64,000 nt of DNA, from the NCBI RefSeq assembly GCF_001570985.1, contig NZ_BCSS01000007.1, positions 46,633 through 110,632 of the forward strand, read 5' to 3'. Each line of letters begins with the position of its first letter. Within the stretch, counting starts at the first letter, position 1. The notes beneath the pieces were generated by a model. That model was not told the DNA's origin, did not search any database, and was given only the letters and a program-made list of their open reading frames with translations. Positions 25,364 through 33,834 of the stretch are shown here, piece by piece. Both the position numbers and the translations under genes were made by a program. The DNA is from Janibacter limosus NBRC 16128 (GTDB lineage: Bacteria > Actinomycetota > Actinomycetes > Actinomycetales > Dermatophilaceae).

Positions 25364-25633
25364 TCAGCGGTAGGTGATGTACGCCTGGTAGACGTAGCCG
25401 CCGTAGAGGTCGGACCGGTACTTGCGGCAGGAGGTGGAGGAGACGAACTGGCCGCCAGCCCGCAGGTCCTGGATGGCCGCGCGCAACTGCGTCGAGCAGG
25501 AGGAGTAGGTCTTTCCCCAGACGATGTGGGTGGCTGCCTGGGCGGGGGCCGCAGCGAAGAGGCTGCCTCCGATGAGGGCCAGGGAGGAGACGGCGGTGGC
25601 CAGAGCGGTCCTGGTCTTGGTGGTGGAGCGCAT
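25364..25633 (-). CDS. Small secreted protein of unknown function
   Basis: This 89-residue protein has a clear Sec signal peptide (residues 1-33, cleavage after PAQA) and a mature part of 56 residues with two Cys (SSCSTQL and TSCRKY) that may form a disulfide. ATG 25633 is preceded by AAAGGAC. Aromatic-rich C-terminus (LYGGYVYQAYITYR). No recognised family; such small secreted proteins are common in actinomycetes. Confidence 0.75.
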   Translation of the reverse strand: MRSTTKTRTALATAVSSLALIGGSLFAAAPAQAATHIVWGKTYSSCSTQLRAAIQDLRAGGQFVSSTSCRKYRSDLYGGYVYQAYITYR

Positions 25634-25711
25634 GGGATGGGTCCTTTCGTCGGGCTGTTGAGGACGAAGGTATGAGTCCCAGCGGGAGGCGTCGATGGGG
25701 AGCAGTCCCCG

Positions 25712-26551
25712 TCATGCCCACGGGCGGGCCGCCAGGCCGTGGTCCTGCGCGTAGGCCGCGGGCTGGGGCGGTACCCACCCTGCGAGCGCGGCGTCGGGGA
25801 CCGTGTAGACCTCGATGCCCAGCGGACGGCAGACCGACTCGGTGTCCCCGGCCCCGGGGCCGAACATCGGGACCGACAGGTCACCACCGGGACAGGTGGA
25901 CAGGGCAGCGAGGATGTCGATCTCGGCGAAGAACTCGAAGTAGTCGCCCTGCTGCGCCGGGCAGGTCTTCATGAAGTACTCGTCGTGCTCGTTGAGCCCC
26001 GTGCACTGGAAGACGTTGAGCACGTCGTGCACGTCGAACTCCGTGAGATGCCAGGGCCGCACGGCCCGGGTGAGGTTGGAGTGGCAGTGGTAGTCGAAGG
26101 GGGCGTCGTTCAGCATCTGGTTGACGTAGGGGTCGCAGCGGGTGCCGAGCAGGTCGTGGACGCGACCCCCTTCGTCATCGACGCCGTAGTCCGCCAGCGA
26201 GTCGCCGGTGATCGTCACGAGCGGCCGGAGGAAGGGCAGGGTCGACCACAGCCGGTCGTTGACCGAGACGTGCGCGGCCTGGAGCTGTCGCGTGCGCGCT
26301 GCCCACAGCCGCTCGCGGGGGTCATGGAGGTTCCACAGGTTGAGGTCGGCGACCTGGGGTCCCTCGATCGTGACGATCCGGCAGACGTGCCCCGCCGGCA
26401 CCTCCCAGGCCCGGCCACTGCGGATCGGGATGGTGAAGGAGTCGACGAGCTCACGCCGTTCGGTCATGGACCCGATGCGGCCGTACAGCTCGCGGTCGAC
26501 GTCGAGCGGGCCGCCGGGATCGGACTGGTAGGCAGCGTCGGTGAGGCTCAT
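25712..26551 (-). CDS. DUF1989 (urea-carboxylase-associated) family protein
   Basis: This 279-residue protein belongs to the DUF1989 family, whose members accompany urea/guanidine or pyrimidine catabolism; some are subunits of carboxyguanidine deiminase. Family-like stretches are VPAGHVCRIVTIEGPQVADL, NDRLWSTLPFLRPLVTIT, DLLGTRCDPYV, NLFMK-type NVFQCTGLNEHDEYFMKTCPAQQGDYFEFFAEIDILAALSTCPGGD. GTRCDPY and the Cys/His positions suggest a metal site. It follows the GntR gene by 9 bp in one operon, with an Nramp-like transporter divergent. Here it is not next to urea carboxylase, so the substrate is open. Confidence 0.88.
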   Translation of the reverse strand: MSLTDAAYQSDPGGPLDVDRELYGRIGSMTERRELVDSFTIPIRSGRAWEVPAGHVCRIVTIEGPQVADLNLWNLHDPRERLWAARTRQLQAAHVSVNDRLWSTLPFLRPLVTITGDSLADYGVDDEGGRVHDLLGTRCDPYVNQMLNDAPFDYHCHSNLTRAVRPWHLTEFDVHDVLNVFQCTGLNEHDEYFMKTCPAQQGDYFEFFAEIDILAALSTCPGGDLSVPMFGPGAGDTESVCRPLGIEVYTVPDAALAGWVPPQPAAYAQDHGLAARPWA

Positions 26552-26560
26552 GGGTGTCTC

Positions 26561-27223
26561 CTATCGGTGGGTGGTCTGGCGTCGGACCATGTCGAGGACC
26601 GTCAGCTCGGAGTCCTTCAGGTAGTCCCGCAGGAGCCGCTCGGCTCCCGCGCGGTCGCCGTCGGCGAGGTGCTCCCAGATCTCGCGGTCGCGCGGACCCC
26701 ACGGGCGCTGGAAGGAACTGGTGTCCCCGGCGGCGTGGAAGGCCAACCGCAGTCGACCGAGGATCGTGTCGAAGAACTGGTCGAGCAGTGGGCTGCCGAG
26801 CAGCCGCACGAGGGCGGAGTGGAACTGCAGACTCGAGCTGGCATAGTCCTCCCACCTCGCGGCTCGCTCGGCGGTTTCGGTCGTCTCGACCGCCCGTCGC
26901 ACCTCGTCGAGTGCCTCGTCCGGGGCGTAGGCCGCGTCCTGCACCGCGCGCAGCTCGAGCGCCACCCGAGCTGCGTAGATGTCGCGCACGTCGGCCGTCG
27001 TCAGGGTGCGCACGACGAATCCCTGATGGTTGCGGTGGTCGAGCAGGCCCTCGTGACGCAGCAGGCTCAGCGCCTCACGTGCTGTGTTGCGGGAGACGCT
27101 GAGCTCCCCGGCGACGGTCGAGTCGCGCACAGGCGCCCCGGGGACCAGGGCGCCGGTGATGATGCGCGAGCGCAGGGACGCGGCGATCTGCGAGGTCGCA
27201 CCGCCCGGCTGGTCCTGAGTCAT
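26561..27223 (-). CDS. GntR-family (FadR/FCD type) transcriptional regulator
   Basis: This 220-residue protein starts at ATG 27223. It has the winged-helix N-terminus (SQIAASLRSRIITGALVPGAPVRDSTVAGELSVSRNTAREALSLL) and an all-helical FCD effector domain (about 90-215), which commonly binds a carboxylate and a metal. The ATG has no ribosome site and a good promoter ends 8 nt before it, so the mRNA is probably leaderless. It sits between the divergent DUF1989 operon and the Nramp-like gene and should control both through a twice-repeated 14-bp site. Confidence 0.93.
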   Translation of the reverse strand: MTQDQPGGATSQIAASLRSRIITGALVPGAPVRDSTVAGELSVSRNTAREALSLLRHEGLLDHRNHQGFVVRTLTTADVRDIYAARVALELRAVQDAAYAPDEALDEVRRAVETTETAERAARWEDYASSSLQFHSALVRLLGSPLLDQFFDTILGRLRLAFHAAGDTSSFQRPWGPRDREIWEHLADGDRAGAERLLRDYLKDSELTVLDMVRRQTTHR

Positions 27224-27231
27224 GAGGAGAC

Positions 27232-27259
27232 AGTATCGAGAGCGCTGCCGATTGCTCAA
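27232..27259 (-). promoter_or_regulatory. Promoter of the GntR-DUF1989 operon
   Basis: On the minus strand TTGAGC (complement 27254-27259) and GATACT (complement 27232-27237) are 16 bp apart, and the -10 ends 8 nt before the ATG, implying a leaderless mRNA. The -35 overlaps the repeated site CCGATTGCTCAACA at 27248-27261. Confidence 0.65.
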
Positions 27260-27327
27260 CAGGAAGGCCAGAGTATTTCGCAAAAATCGCCCAAAATGCC
27301 GGGAATCCGTTGACCGATTGCTCAACA
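27248..27327. promoter_or_regulatory. Twice-repeated 14-bp probable GntR operator
   Basis: CCGATTGCTCAACA occurs identically at 27248-27261 and 27314-27327. The second copy extends to the dyad GATTG-CTCAA-CAATC. One copy overlaps the -35 of the GntR operon and the other lies between -35 and -10 of the Nramp-like gene, so one regulator could repress both directions. Confidence 0.7.
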
Positions 27328-27338
27328 ATCTCTAGCGT
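27310..27338 (+). promoter_or_regulatory. Promoter of the Nramp-like transporter gene
   Basis: TTGACC (27310-27315) and TAGCGT (27333-27338) are separated by 17 bp. Transcription should begin near 27345, which excludes a start codon at 27341 and supports the GTG at 27383. A copy of the 14-bp repeat lies inside the spacer. Confidence 0.7.
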
Positions 27339-27382
27339 AGGTGTCTTCACCCACCCCGCAGACGATCGATACGGAGCACGCG

Positions 27383-28669
27383 GTGGCACGCAACAGACTC
27401 AATGACGAGTCCACACAGGCAGAGCAGGGCGGCGACGCGTCGGCGCGCAAGGGCTTCTGGGAGCGCATGGGCCCGGGGCTGATCATCAGCGCCTCGTTCA
27501 TCGGTCCCGGCACGATCACGACGGCGACGGTCACCGGCTCGTCCTACGGGTACACGCTGGCCTGGGCCATCGCCTTCTCCATCGTGGCGACGATCATCCT
27601 GCAGGAGATGTCGGCCCGTCTCGGCATCGCGACCGGGCAGGGGCTCGGTGAGGCGCTGCGGGCGACATTCACCCATCCGGTGCTGCGCATCGGCATGGTC
27701 GTGCTCATCGTCGCGGCCATCGGCATCGGCGGCGCGAGCTATGCGGGCGGGGACACGACCGGCACGGCCCTGGGTCTCTCAGGCCTGACGGGGCTGCCGC
27801 CCAAGCTGCTCATCGTGGTCGTCGGCCTGATCATCTTCGGTCTGCTCATCTCGGGTAGCTACAAGGTCCTCGAGCGGGTCCTCGTCGTCTTGGTCGCCGT
27901 GCTGGCCGCGGTCTTCTTCCTGACCATGGTCGTCGTCAAGCCCGACATCGGGGCGATCCTGCGAGGGACTTTCACCCCGTCAATCCCGAGTGGTGCGCTG
28001 CTCACGACGATCGCGCTGATCGGGACGACGGTCGTGCCGTACAACCTCTTCCTCCACGCCAACCTGGCGCAGGAGAAGTGGGGCGGCCTGCCGAAGGACC
28101 GCGCCATCCGTGACGCCAAGGTCGACACGATCGTCTCGATCGCCATCGGTGGCGCGATCACTCTCGCGATCATGATCACCGCGGCCGCAGCGATGTGGAC
28201 GAAGGGGGTCACCGCCGAGTCGGGTGCGGACATGGCCACGCAGCTGGAGCCGCTGCTCGGGGATGCCGCGCCCTACGTCTTCGCGCTGGGACTCTTCGCT
28301 GCCGGCATGACCAGTGCCGTCGCCGGCCCGCTGGGTGCGGCCTACGCCATCTGCGGGGTCATGGGCTGGGGGAGTGACCTGAAGTCGGTGCGCTTCCGGG
28401 CCGTCTGGATCTCCGTCATGGGCATCGGCATGGTCATCGCCCTCACCGGCGTCAACCCGATCCAGATCATCATCCTCGCCCAGGCAGCCAACGGACTGCT
28501 GCTGCCGATCGTCGCCGGGTTCCTCCTCGTGGTGATGAGCCGCTCGTCGGTGCTCGGCAAGTACAAGAACGGCCCGATCGCCACGACACTCGGCATTGCG
28601 ATCTTCCTCGTCGTCACCGGCCTGGCGGTCTACCAGTTCGCCGACATCTTCGGGATGCTGCCGCAGTAG
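27383..28669 (+). CDS. Nramp-fold transporter lacking the canonical metal motif
   Basis: This 428-residue protein starts at GTG 27383 with GGAG upstream. It has about eleven membrane segments of the Nramp (LeuT) fold: GPGLIISASFIGPGTITTAT in helix 1 and TTVVPYNLFLHANLAQEKW in helix 6. Mn/Fe transporters have DPGN in helix 1 and a Met-containing MPH in helix 6; here these positions read GPGT and VPYN, so the metal ligands Asp, Asn and Met are absent. B. subtilis YcsG, an Nramp relative in a 5-oxoproline locus, shows that such proteins may serve other solutes. With a DUF1989 enzyme and GntR regulator, an organic nitrogen compound is a likely substrate (inference). Confidence 0.9.
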   Translation: MARNRLNDESTQAEQGGDASARKGFWERMGPGLIISASFIGPGTITTATVTGSSYGYTLAWAIAFSIVATIILQEMSARLGIATGQGLGEALRATFTHPVLRIGMVVLIVAAIGIGGASYAGGDTTGTALGLSGLTGLPPKLLIVVVGLIIFGLLISGSYKVLERVLVVLVAVLAAVFFLTMVVVKPDIGAILRGTFTPSIPSGALLTTIALIGTTVVPYNLFLHANLAQEKWGGLPKDRAIRDAKVDTIVSIAIGGAITLAIMITAAAAMWTKGVTAESGADMATQLEPLLGDAAPYVFALGLFAAGMTSAVAGPLGAAYAICGVMGWGSDLKSVRFRAVWISVMGIGMVIALTGVNPIQIIILAQAANGLLLPIVAGFLLVVMSRSSVLGKYKNGPIATTLGIAIFLVVTGLAVYQFADIFGMLPQ

Positions 28670-28683
28670 CGCGGCCGGGAGGG

Positions 28684-29097
28684 TCAGTGCTGAGCGCGTC
28701 GTGAGCGTCCCAGCGCGATGCCCAGTGCGGCGGGCAGGGCCAGGCACAGCACCCCGGGGACCACGGCCGAGATCACGATCTCCGGCAGGGGCATCTCCTG
28801 TGCGTAGCTGCCTGCGAGCACGAGGGCAGCGACCACATAGCCACAGAGCAGGAGGGCGACGACCTCGAGCCAGCAGATGATCACGGGCCCGACCACAGGA
28901 GAGCGCAGAGCGTCCCTGGAGGACCACGTGAAGCTGGTGCACCACAGGGCCACCAGGGCAAAGAGTGCACCGACGGCCACTGTCCTCGTGCCCGGGCCCA
29001 TCACCCGCATCAGCACGATGAGGACGGCCACGGCCACGCCAAGGGCGGCGGCCCGCACGAGCGCTCTGCGCACGTGCATCACCGCTGGGCTGTCCAT
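28684..29097 (-). CDS. Small four-helix membrane protein of unknown function
   Basis: This 137-residue protein, if started at ATG 29097 (MDSPAVMHVRRAL), has about four hydrophobic segments at roughly 11-28, 37-53, 65-92 and 103-123, and a basic C-terminus (GRSRRAQH). Longer upstream frame is Arg/Pro-rich and overlaps the next gene. No family recognised. It is encoded 13 bp downstream of the ScoMcrA-head gene on the same strand. Confidence 0.7.
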   Translation of the reverse strand: MDSPAVMHVRRALVRAAALGVAVAVLIVLMRVMGPGTRTVAVGALFALVALWCTSFTWSSRDALRSPVVGPVIICWLEVVALLLCGYVVAALVLAGSYAQEMPLPEIVISAVVPGVLCLALPAALGIALGRSRRAQH

Positions 29098-29110
29098 GAC
29101 CTCAGGGACC

Positions 29111-29965
29111 TCAGGCGCAGCCGTCGCACTGCCCCGATGACGGCAGCGCGATGAAGCAGGTCGGGCACAGCTTCGGCTCCGGCGGGGGAGTCGCCCGGCT
29201 GCGGATGCGCTCGCGGCGCTGGGCCAGCTGCGGGGACAGGGCCGGGGTTCCGCCGTTGGCGGGCAGGCCCTCAGCCTCGAAGAATCGGTAGCAGGCCAGC
29301 CGCTCGGCGGCGGCGTGGTCGTCGTGGTCGGCCGGCTCCTCCCCGCCGATGCTGCGCACTGCTGCCGCATAGCCAGCACCGACGCTGCCGGAGCTGTTGA
29401 TGACCAGGGAGCTGAGGTTGGGCTCCTCTCGCTCGTGGCAGTCGAGGGCGACCCGCTCGAGGACCTTGCCGATCCAGTGCTGCAGACCCTGCTTGGTGCG
29501 GATGCCGGTCTGCCGTTGGATCTCGGCCGACAGCTCGCTGTAGGTGATCACCGCCTGGTACCGGCGGGCGATGTCGAGGAGCACCGGACGTGCGGCGGCA
29601 CACCAGGCCTCGCGGGCCGCTTCGGAGCCGATGTCGGAGACGTCTTGCCACGAACCCGTGGCGGGGACGATCTCCGGTGAGGACGGGGCCGGCTGGGTGA
29701 CCTCGAAGCCCAGATCCCCGAGGACCTTGGCCGCGCCGTACGGTCCGCCGCTGAAGTCGCGGCTGGCGGCGAGGGCGCCGGTCGCGTACCGGTGGGCCAC
29801 GCCGAGCACGGCCTTGGAGTCGTATGCCTTGCCATCGAGGAGGAGCTCGTACCCGCGGCTGCGGCCGAAATCGTGCCCATGCAGGAACTCGTCCTGACCG
29901 ACGCGGTCGTACTCGGAGACCGCCTCCTGGACGTCCTGGAAGGTGACCTGCGCAAAGTTGACCAT
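29111..29965 (-). CDS. Protein with ScoMcrA-like N-terminal head domain and C-terminal zinc ribbon
   Basis: This 284-residue protein begins VNFAQVTFQDVQEAVSEYDR, then VGQDEFLHGHDFGRSRGYEL and GKAYDSKAVLGVAHRYATG. This is the head domain first seen in ScoMcrA, a restriction enzyme of Streptomyces that cuts methylated or phosphorothioated DNA. The middle region (VLLDIARRYQAVITYSELSAEIQRQTGI) looks like a helical DNA- or protein-binding module. The C-terminus has a CPTC-x8-CDGC zinc ribbon. The HNH nuclease of ScoMcrA is missing, so it may be a recognition-only or regulatory relative. Role in modified-DNA sensing is inference. Confidence 0.75.
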   Translation of the reverse strand: MVNFAQVTFQDVQEAVSEYDRVGQDEFLHGHDFGRSRGYELLLDGKAYDSKAVLGVAHRYATGALAASRDFSGGPYGAAKVLGDLGFEVTQPAPSSPEIVPATGSWQDVSDIGSEAAREAWCAAARPVLLDIARRYQAVITYSELSAEIQRQTGIRTKQGLQHWIGKVLERVALDCHEREEPNLSSLVINSSGSVGAGYAAAVRSIGGEEPADHDDHAAAERLACYRFFEAEGLPANGGTPALSPQLAQRRERIRSRATPPPEPKLCPTCFIALPSSGQCDGCA

Positions 29966-30130
29966 GAGCCGACCATAGGCCTGTTGGCTGGGGGCGGGTG
30001 ACCACCCAGCGGCTGCGCCGGCGCGGCACCGACCTCACGGGTGGTGAGCGAAGCCGCGGCCGGCACCGCGGTCGCCTTGACGTCCGCGCGGTTCGGGTGT
30101 CATCTGGAGGGACGAGGAAGGAAGAGGGCG

Positions 30131-30403
30131 ATGCCGGAGATCGAGGTCACGTCGCAGGACGACGGGGAGTACGCGGTACGCGTCGGCACCGACGAGGGGG
30201 CGGTGACGCTGGACCTGCTGCTCGGTGACGCCGAGTCATGCAGCGGGGGAGAGCTCAGTCCCGACGAGGGAACGGCCCTCGCGACGATCCGGTTCCTCCT
30301 GGAGCACCAAGGCGCCGAGGACCTGCCGCAGCTGGTCGACATCGAAGAGGTCGTGGCGGCCTACCCGGAGGCGGTCAGTCGGATCGCGTCCCTACGCACC
30401 TGA
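30131..30403 (+). CDS. Small acidic protein of unknown function
   Basis: This 90-residue protein starts MPEIEVTSQDDGEYAVRV (ATG 30131, GGAAGAGGGCG upstream); the frame to 30041 has no better start. It is strongly acidic, with a strand-rich N-terminal half and a helical second half (DEGTALATIRFLLEHQGAEDLPQLVDIEEVVAAYP). No family recognised. It is 22 bp upstream of a DUF2945 gene and probably co-transcribed. Confidence 0.7.
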   Translation: MPEIEVTSQDDGEYAVRVGTDEGAVTLDLLLGDAESCSGGELSPDEGTALATIRFLLEHQGAEDLPQLVDIEEVVAAYPEAVSRIASLRT

Positions 30404-30730
30404 TGGACGAGACGAGGAGGAGCGGATGAGTAGCAGCTACAAGGTGGGTGACCACGTCGGGTGGAACTCCGAGGCGGGCCAGGTGACCGGCACGATCACG
30501 AAGGTCCACACCAAGGACTTCGACTACAAGGGACACACGCACCGGGCCAGCAAGGACGACCCGCAGTACGAGATCAAGAGTGACAAGACCGACCATGTCG
30601 CCGCGCACAAGGGGTCGGCGCTGCACAAGGTCAGCTGAGGCCTGCCGGCCTGCCGTTCCCTGCCCGCGAACGTCTTGCCCATCGCGGTACCGGACGTGGC
30701 CGACTCGGCAGGATCGGCGAGGCAAAGGCC
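30396..30730 (+). repeat. Left copy of a ~335-bp direct repeat containing a DUF2945 gene
   Basis: This segment and 35403-35740 share the DUF2945 gene, its upstream bases (CCTACGCACSTGA-like) and about 90 bp downstream (CTGCCGTTCCCTG, then GCGAACG, ATCGCGG and AGGATCGGCG blocks). Identity is roughly 85% in the coding part by eye. The two copies have the same orientation and bracket the aldehyde oxidase and DapA-like genes. Boundaries are approximate. Confidence 0.7.
30426..30638 (+). CDS. DUF2945 (TUDOR-like, hypervirulence-associated) protein, copy A
   Basis: This 70-residue basic protein starts MSSSYKVGDHVGWNSEAGQV. GDHVxWNSExGxVxGxIxKV and a C-terminal HVAAHKGSALHKV are the DUF2945 signature, a small SH3/Tudor-like barrel of unknown role that is widespread in bacteria and fungi. 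A second copy at 35438-35650 differs at about ten positions. Confidence 0.9.
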   Translation: MSSSYKVGDHVGWNSEAGQVTGTITKVHTKDFDYKGHTHRASKDDPQYEIKSDKTDHVAAHKGSALHKVS

Positions 30731-30733
30731 GCG

Positions 30734-32848
30734 CTATTGCTCACGCAGGGCGGTGCGAGGAGCCCAGGCGTCCAGGAAGTGCTCCGGCGTCAGCGGCAGT
30801 TCACGCACCCGCACGCCCGTGGCGTGGAAGGTGGCGTTGGCCACGGCGGCGGCTGCGCCCACGATCCCGATCTCGCCGATGCCGCGGGTGCCCATCGGGT
30901 TGAGGTGCTCGTCGACCTCGTCGAGCCAGATCGCGTCGACGTCGCAGACGTCGGCGTGGGACGCGATGTGGTACTCGGCGAAGTCGTGGTTGACGACGTG
31001 CCCCCACCGCTCGTCCATGACGCTGTGCTCGTGCAGGGCCATCGACAGGCCCATGACCATGCCGCCGGTGAGTTGCGAGTGGGCGGTGCGCGGGTTGACG
31101 ATCCGGCCGACGGAGAAGACGCCGAGCATGCGCGGCACCCGCACCTCGCCGGTGCGCGCGTTGACCCGTACCTGGGCGAACTGCGCCCCGAAGGAGTGCG
31201 GGGCGAAGCGCTGCGTCACGTCGCTCTCCGGCAGGTCGGCCTCGGTCTGGGCCCACTCGGCCGGAAGCCGCCCGTGCTCGGCACGGAAGGCCCTGGCTGC
31301 CGCGACCACGGCCCCGCCCCACGAGGCGATGCCGCTGGACCCCCCTTCGACCGTGGCCTGCGGCAGGTCGCTGTCGCCGATCCGCAGGTCGATGTGCGCG
31401 ACCGGGCACTCCAAGGCGTCGGCGGCGATCTGCGCCAGCGCGGTCCACGTGCCGGTGCCGATGTCGACCGCCCCGATCTCCACGGCATAACGGCCCAAGC
31501 CGTAGCGGATGCGGGCGGTGTTGCCCGGCATGCTCATCGCCGGGTAGGTGGAGGCGGCGACTCCGGTGCCAACCAGCCAGTCGCCCTCCCTGCGCTGGCG
31601 AGGCCGGGGGTCACGCTCCGCCCAGCCGAATCGAGCGGCGCCCTCGCGCAGGCAGCCCACGAGGTCGCGGTGGGTGAAGGGCAGCCCGGTCTCCGGGTCC
31701 GTCGCGGTGTCGTTGCGCACGCGCAGCTCGATCGGGTCCAGGTCGCAGGCGACCGCCAGCTCGTCCATCGCCACCTCCAGCGCGTGCATGCCGGGGCACT
31801 CGCCCGGGGCGCGCATCCAGAAGGGGACCGGCACGTCGAGAGTCGCGAGGCGGTGGCTGGTCCGGCGGTGCGGCGCGGCATAGACGGTGCGGGTCGGCAC
31901 GGCGGTCTGCTCGGCGAACTCGTAGAGCCGGGCCGTCTGCTCGACCACCTCATGGCTGATCGCCTGCAACCGCCCGTCGCGGTCGGCGCCCAGACGCACG
32001 TGGTTGATCGTCGGCGTGCGGTACCCGACGAGGGTGAACATCTGCTGGCGGGTCAGGGCGAGCTTGACCGCCCGCCCGGGCAGGCGCATCGCGGCCATCG
32101 CGACGAGCACCTCGTGGGAGTGCGGCTTGCCCTTGGACCCGAAGCCACCACCGACGAAGGGGGTGACCACCCGCAGCTGCTCGGGCTCCAGACGCAGCAG
32201 CGGGGCGAGCGCGCTGTGCGCGGCGTGCACCCCCTGGACGGAGTCCCACAGGGTCAGGTGCTCCTCCTGCCAGAGCGCCACGGTCGTGTGCGGCTCCATC
32301 GGGTTGTTGTGCTCCATGGGCGTCGTGTACGTCTGGTCGACCTGCACCGCGCTGGACGCGAGCGCGGCGTCGACACCGCCGGTGTCGGTGTCGGTGGGAA
32401 AGCCCCCGTTGATCTCGTCGGGTCGGTACAGGTCCTCCCGGTCGGCGGACAGCCGGGCATCGGTCGGCTCCTCGTCGTAGGTGACGCGCACGAGCGCGGC
32501 GGCCTCCCGGGCGATCTCGGGGGTGCGCGCCACCACCGCGCCGATGAGCTGCCCGCGGAAGGCGACCTCGTCGTGCTGGAGGATGAGCATCTCGGTGTCC
32601 TCGCTCTCGGCGAGGCGCGGCGCGTCGTGCCGGGTGAGGGTCAGCAGGACCCCGTCGAGCTCGTCGGCCGCCGTGGTGTCGATCTCCACGACGCGTCCGC
32701 GCGCGATGCTCGCCTGCACGGGGTGGAGGTAGGCAGGGTCGGTCTGCCGGTGGTCGTAGGCATAGGGCGCCATGCCGGTGACCTTGGCCACGGCGTCCTG
32801 CCGGACCAGGGGCGTGCCCATCGAGTGTGCGGTCAGCATGTCGGTCAT
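30734..32848 (-). CDS. Molybdopterin-binding large subunit of a PaoC-type aldehyde oxidase
   Basis: This 704-residue protein of the xanthine dehydrogenase/aldehyde oxidase superfamily binds molybdenum cytosine dinucleotide. Motifs include VGGGFGSKGKPHSHEVLVAMAA, APGECPGMHALEVAMDELA, GGSSGIASWGGAVVAAARA and the near-C-terminal GIGEIGIVGAAAAVANA with the catalytic Glu. The ATG at 32848 overlaps the stop of the FAD subunit (ATGA). The subunit order and the cluster motif in the FAD subunit match E. coli PaoABC, which oxidises aromatic aldehydes to acids with water-derived oxygen. Substrate here is not proven. Confidence 0.9.
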   Translation of the reverse strand: MTDMLTAHSMGTPLVRQDAVAKVTGMAPYAYDHRQTDPAYLHPVQASIARGRVVEIDTTAADELDGVLLTLTRHDAPRLAESEDTEMLILQHDEVAFRGQLIGAVVARTPEIAREAAALVRVTYDEEPTDARLSADREDLYRPDEINGGFPTDTDTGGVDAALASSAVQVDQTYTTPMEHNNPMEPHTTVALWQEEHLTLWDSVQGVHAAHSALAPLLRLEPEQLRVVTPFVGGGFGSKGKPHSHEVLVAMAAMRLPGRAVKLALTRQQMFTLVGYRTPTINHVRLGADRDGRLQAISHEVVEQTARLYEFAEQTAVPTRTVYAAPHRRTSHRLATLDVPVPFWMRAPGECPGMHALEVAMDELAVACDLDPIELRVRNDTATDPETGLPFTHRDLVGCLREGAARFGWAERDPRPRQRREGDWLVGTGVAASTYPAMSMPGNTARIRYGLGRYAVEIGAVDIGTGTWTALAQIAADALECPVAHIDLRIGDSDLPQATVEGGSSGIASWGGAVVAAARAFRAEHGRLPAEWAQTEADLPESDVTQRFAPHSFGAQFAQVRVNARTGEVRVPRMLGVFSVGRIVNPRTAHSQLTGGMVMGLSMALHEHSVMDERWGHVVNHDFAEYHIASHADVCDVDAIWLDEVDEHLNPMGTRGIGEIGIVGAAAAVANATFHATGVRVRELPLTPEHFLDAWAPRTALREQ

Positions 32849-33834
32849 GACGTCTCCAGGGTGAGGTCGCGAAGGGTGGCGACCAGCGTGTGTCGCAGCA
32901 GGGGGATCTTGAACCCGTTGTCCTGCAACGCCCGTGCGTCGGCGAGCTCGGCCCGGGCAGCGCGCTCGAAGAGCGACTCGTCAGGCGCCATGCCGACGAG
33001 CATCTCCTCGGCGCGGCGGGCCCGCCACGGTGTGTGGGCGATGCCGCCGCAGGCGATGCGCAGGTCGGCGATCCTCCCTTCGCGCAGCTCCACGGCCGCG
33101 GCCACGGAGACGAGGGCGAAGGCGAAGGAGGCCCGCTCGCGCACCTTGCGATAGGTGGACCGCCGGGCGAAGGGGGCCGGCGGCAGGTCGACGGCGGTGA
33201 TGAGCTCACCGGGCTCCAGGACGGTGTCCCGCTCGGGGTGCTCGCCGGGCAGGCGGTGCAGCTCGTCGATGGGGATGGTGCGCTCGCCGTCAGGTCCGTG
33301 GACGCTCACGACCGCGTCGAGCGCGAGGAGGCCGACGGCCATGTCGGAGGGGTGCACGGCCACGCAGGCGTCCGAGGCGCCGAGGATGGCGTGGTTGCGG
33401 GAGTGCCCCTCGATCGCCGAGCAGCCCGTGCCCGGCTCGCGCTTGTTGCACGGTGTGGTGACGTCCTGGAAGTAGGGGCAGCGGGTGCGCTGCAGGAGGT
33501 TGCCGCCGGTCGTCGCGAGGTTGCGCAGCTGTCCGGAGGCGCCGGCGAGCAGCGCCCGGGAGAGCACGGGGTAGCGCTCGCGGATGCGGCGGTCGGCCGC
33601 CAGGTCGCTGTTGCGCACCGCCGCGCCGATGCGCAGCCCGCCGTCGGGCAGGTCCTCGATCTCGGCCAGCGGCAGGCGGCTGACGTCGACGAGCAGGTCG
33701 GGCGTCTCGAGGCCCAGCCGCATGTGGTCGACGAGGTTGGTGCCGCCCCCGAGGTAGCGGGCGGTGGGGGAGCCGGCGGCCAGGGCGATCGCCTCGTCGA
33801 CGTCGCCGGCGCGGCGGTAGTCGAAGGGCTTCAT
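32845..33834 (-). CDS. FAD-binding subunit of a PaoB-type aldehyde oxidase with extra Fe-S cluster motif
   Basis: This 329-residue subunit starts at ATG 33834, overlapping the stop of the [2Fe-2S] subunit; the longer frame reaches into that gene. It has the FAD-binding YLGGGTNLVDHMRLG and the loop around RCPYFQDVTTPCNKREPGTGCSAIEG, whose Cys residues bind an unusual [4Fe-4S] cluster in E. coli PaoB and are absent from ordinary xanthine dehydrogenases. It passes electrons from the molybdenum site via Fe-S centres to FAD and then O2 or another acceptor. Confidence 0.92.
   Translation of the reverse strand: MKPFDYRRAGDVDEAIALAAGSPTARYLGGGTNLVDHMRLGLETPDLLVDVSRLPLAEIEDLPDGGLRIGAAVRNSDLAADRRIRERYPVLSRALLAGASGQLRNLATTGGNLLQRTRCPYFQDVTTPCNKREPGTGCSAIEGHSRNHAILGASDACVAVHPSDMAVGLLALDAVVSVHGPDGERTIPIDELHRLPGEHPERDTVLEPGELITAVDLPPAPFARRSTYRKVRERASFAFALVSVAAAVELREGRIADLRIACGGIAHTPWRARRAEEMLVGMAPDESLFERAARAELADARALQDNGFKIPLLRHTLVATLRDLTLETS

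Noticed and set aside
30737..33154. 805-residue plus-strand frame
   Set aside because: Antisense to the aldehyde oxidase large and FAD subunits, which have full domain signatures; composition is that of a shadow frame.
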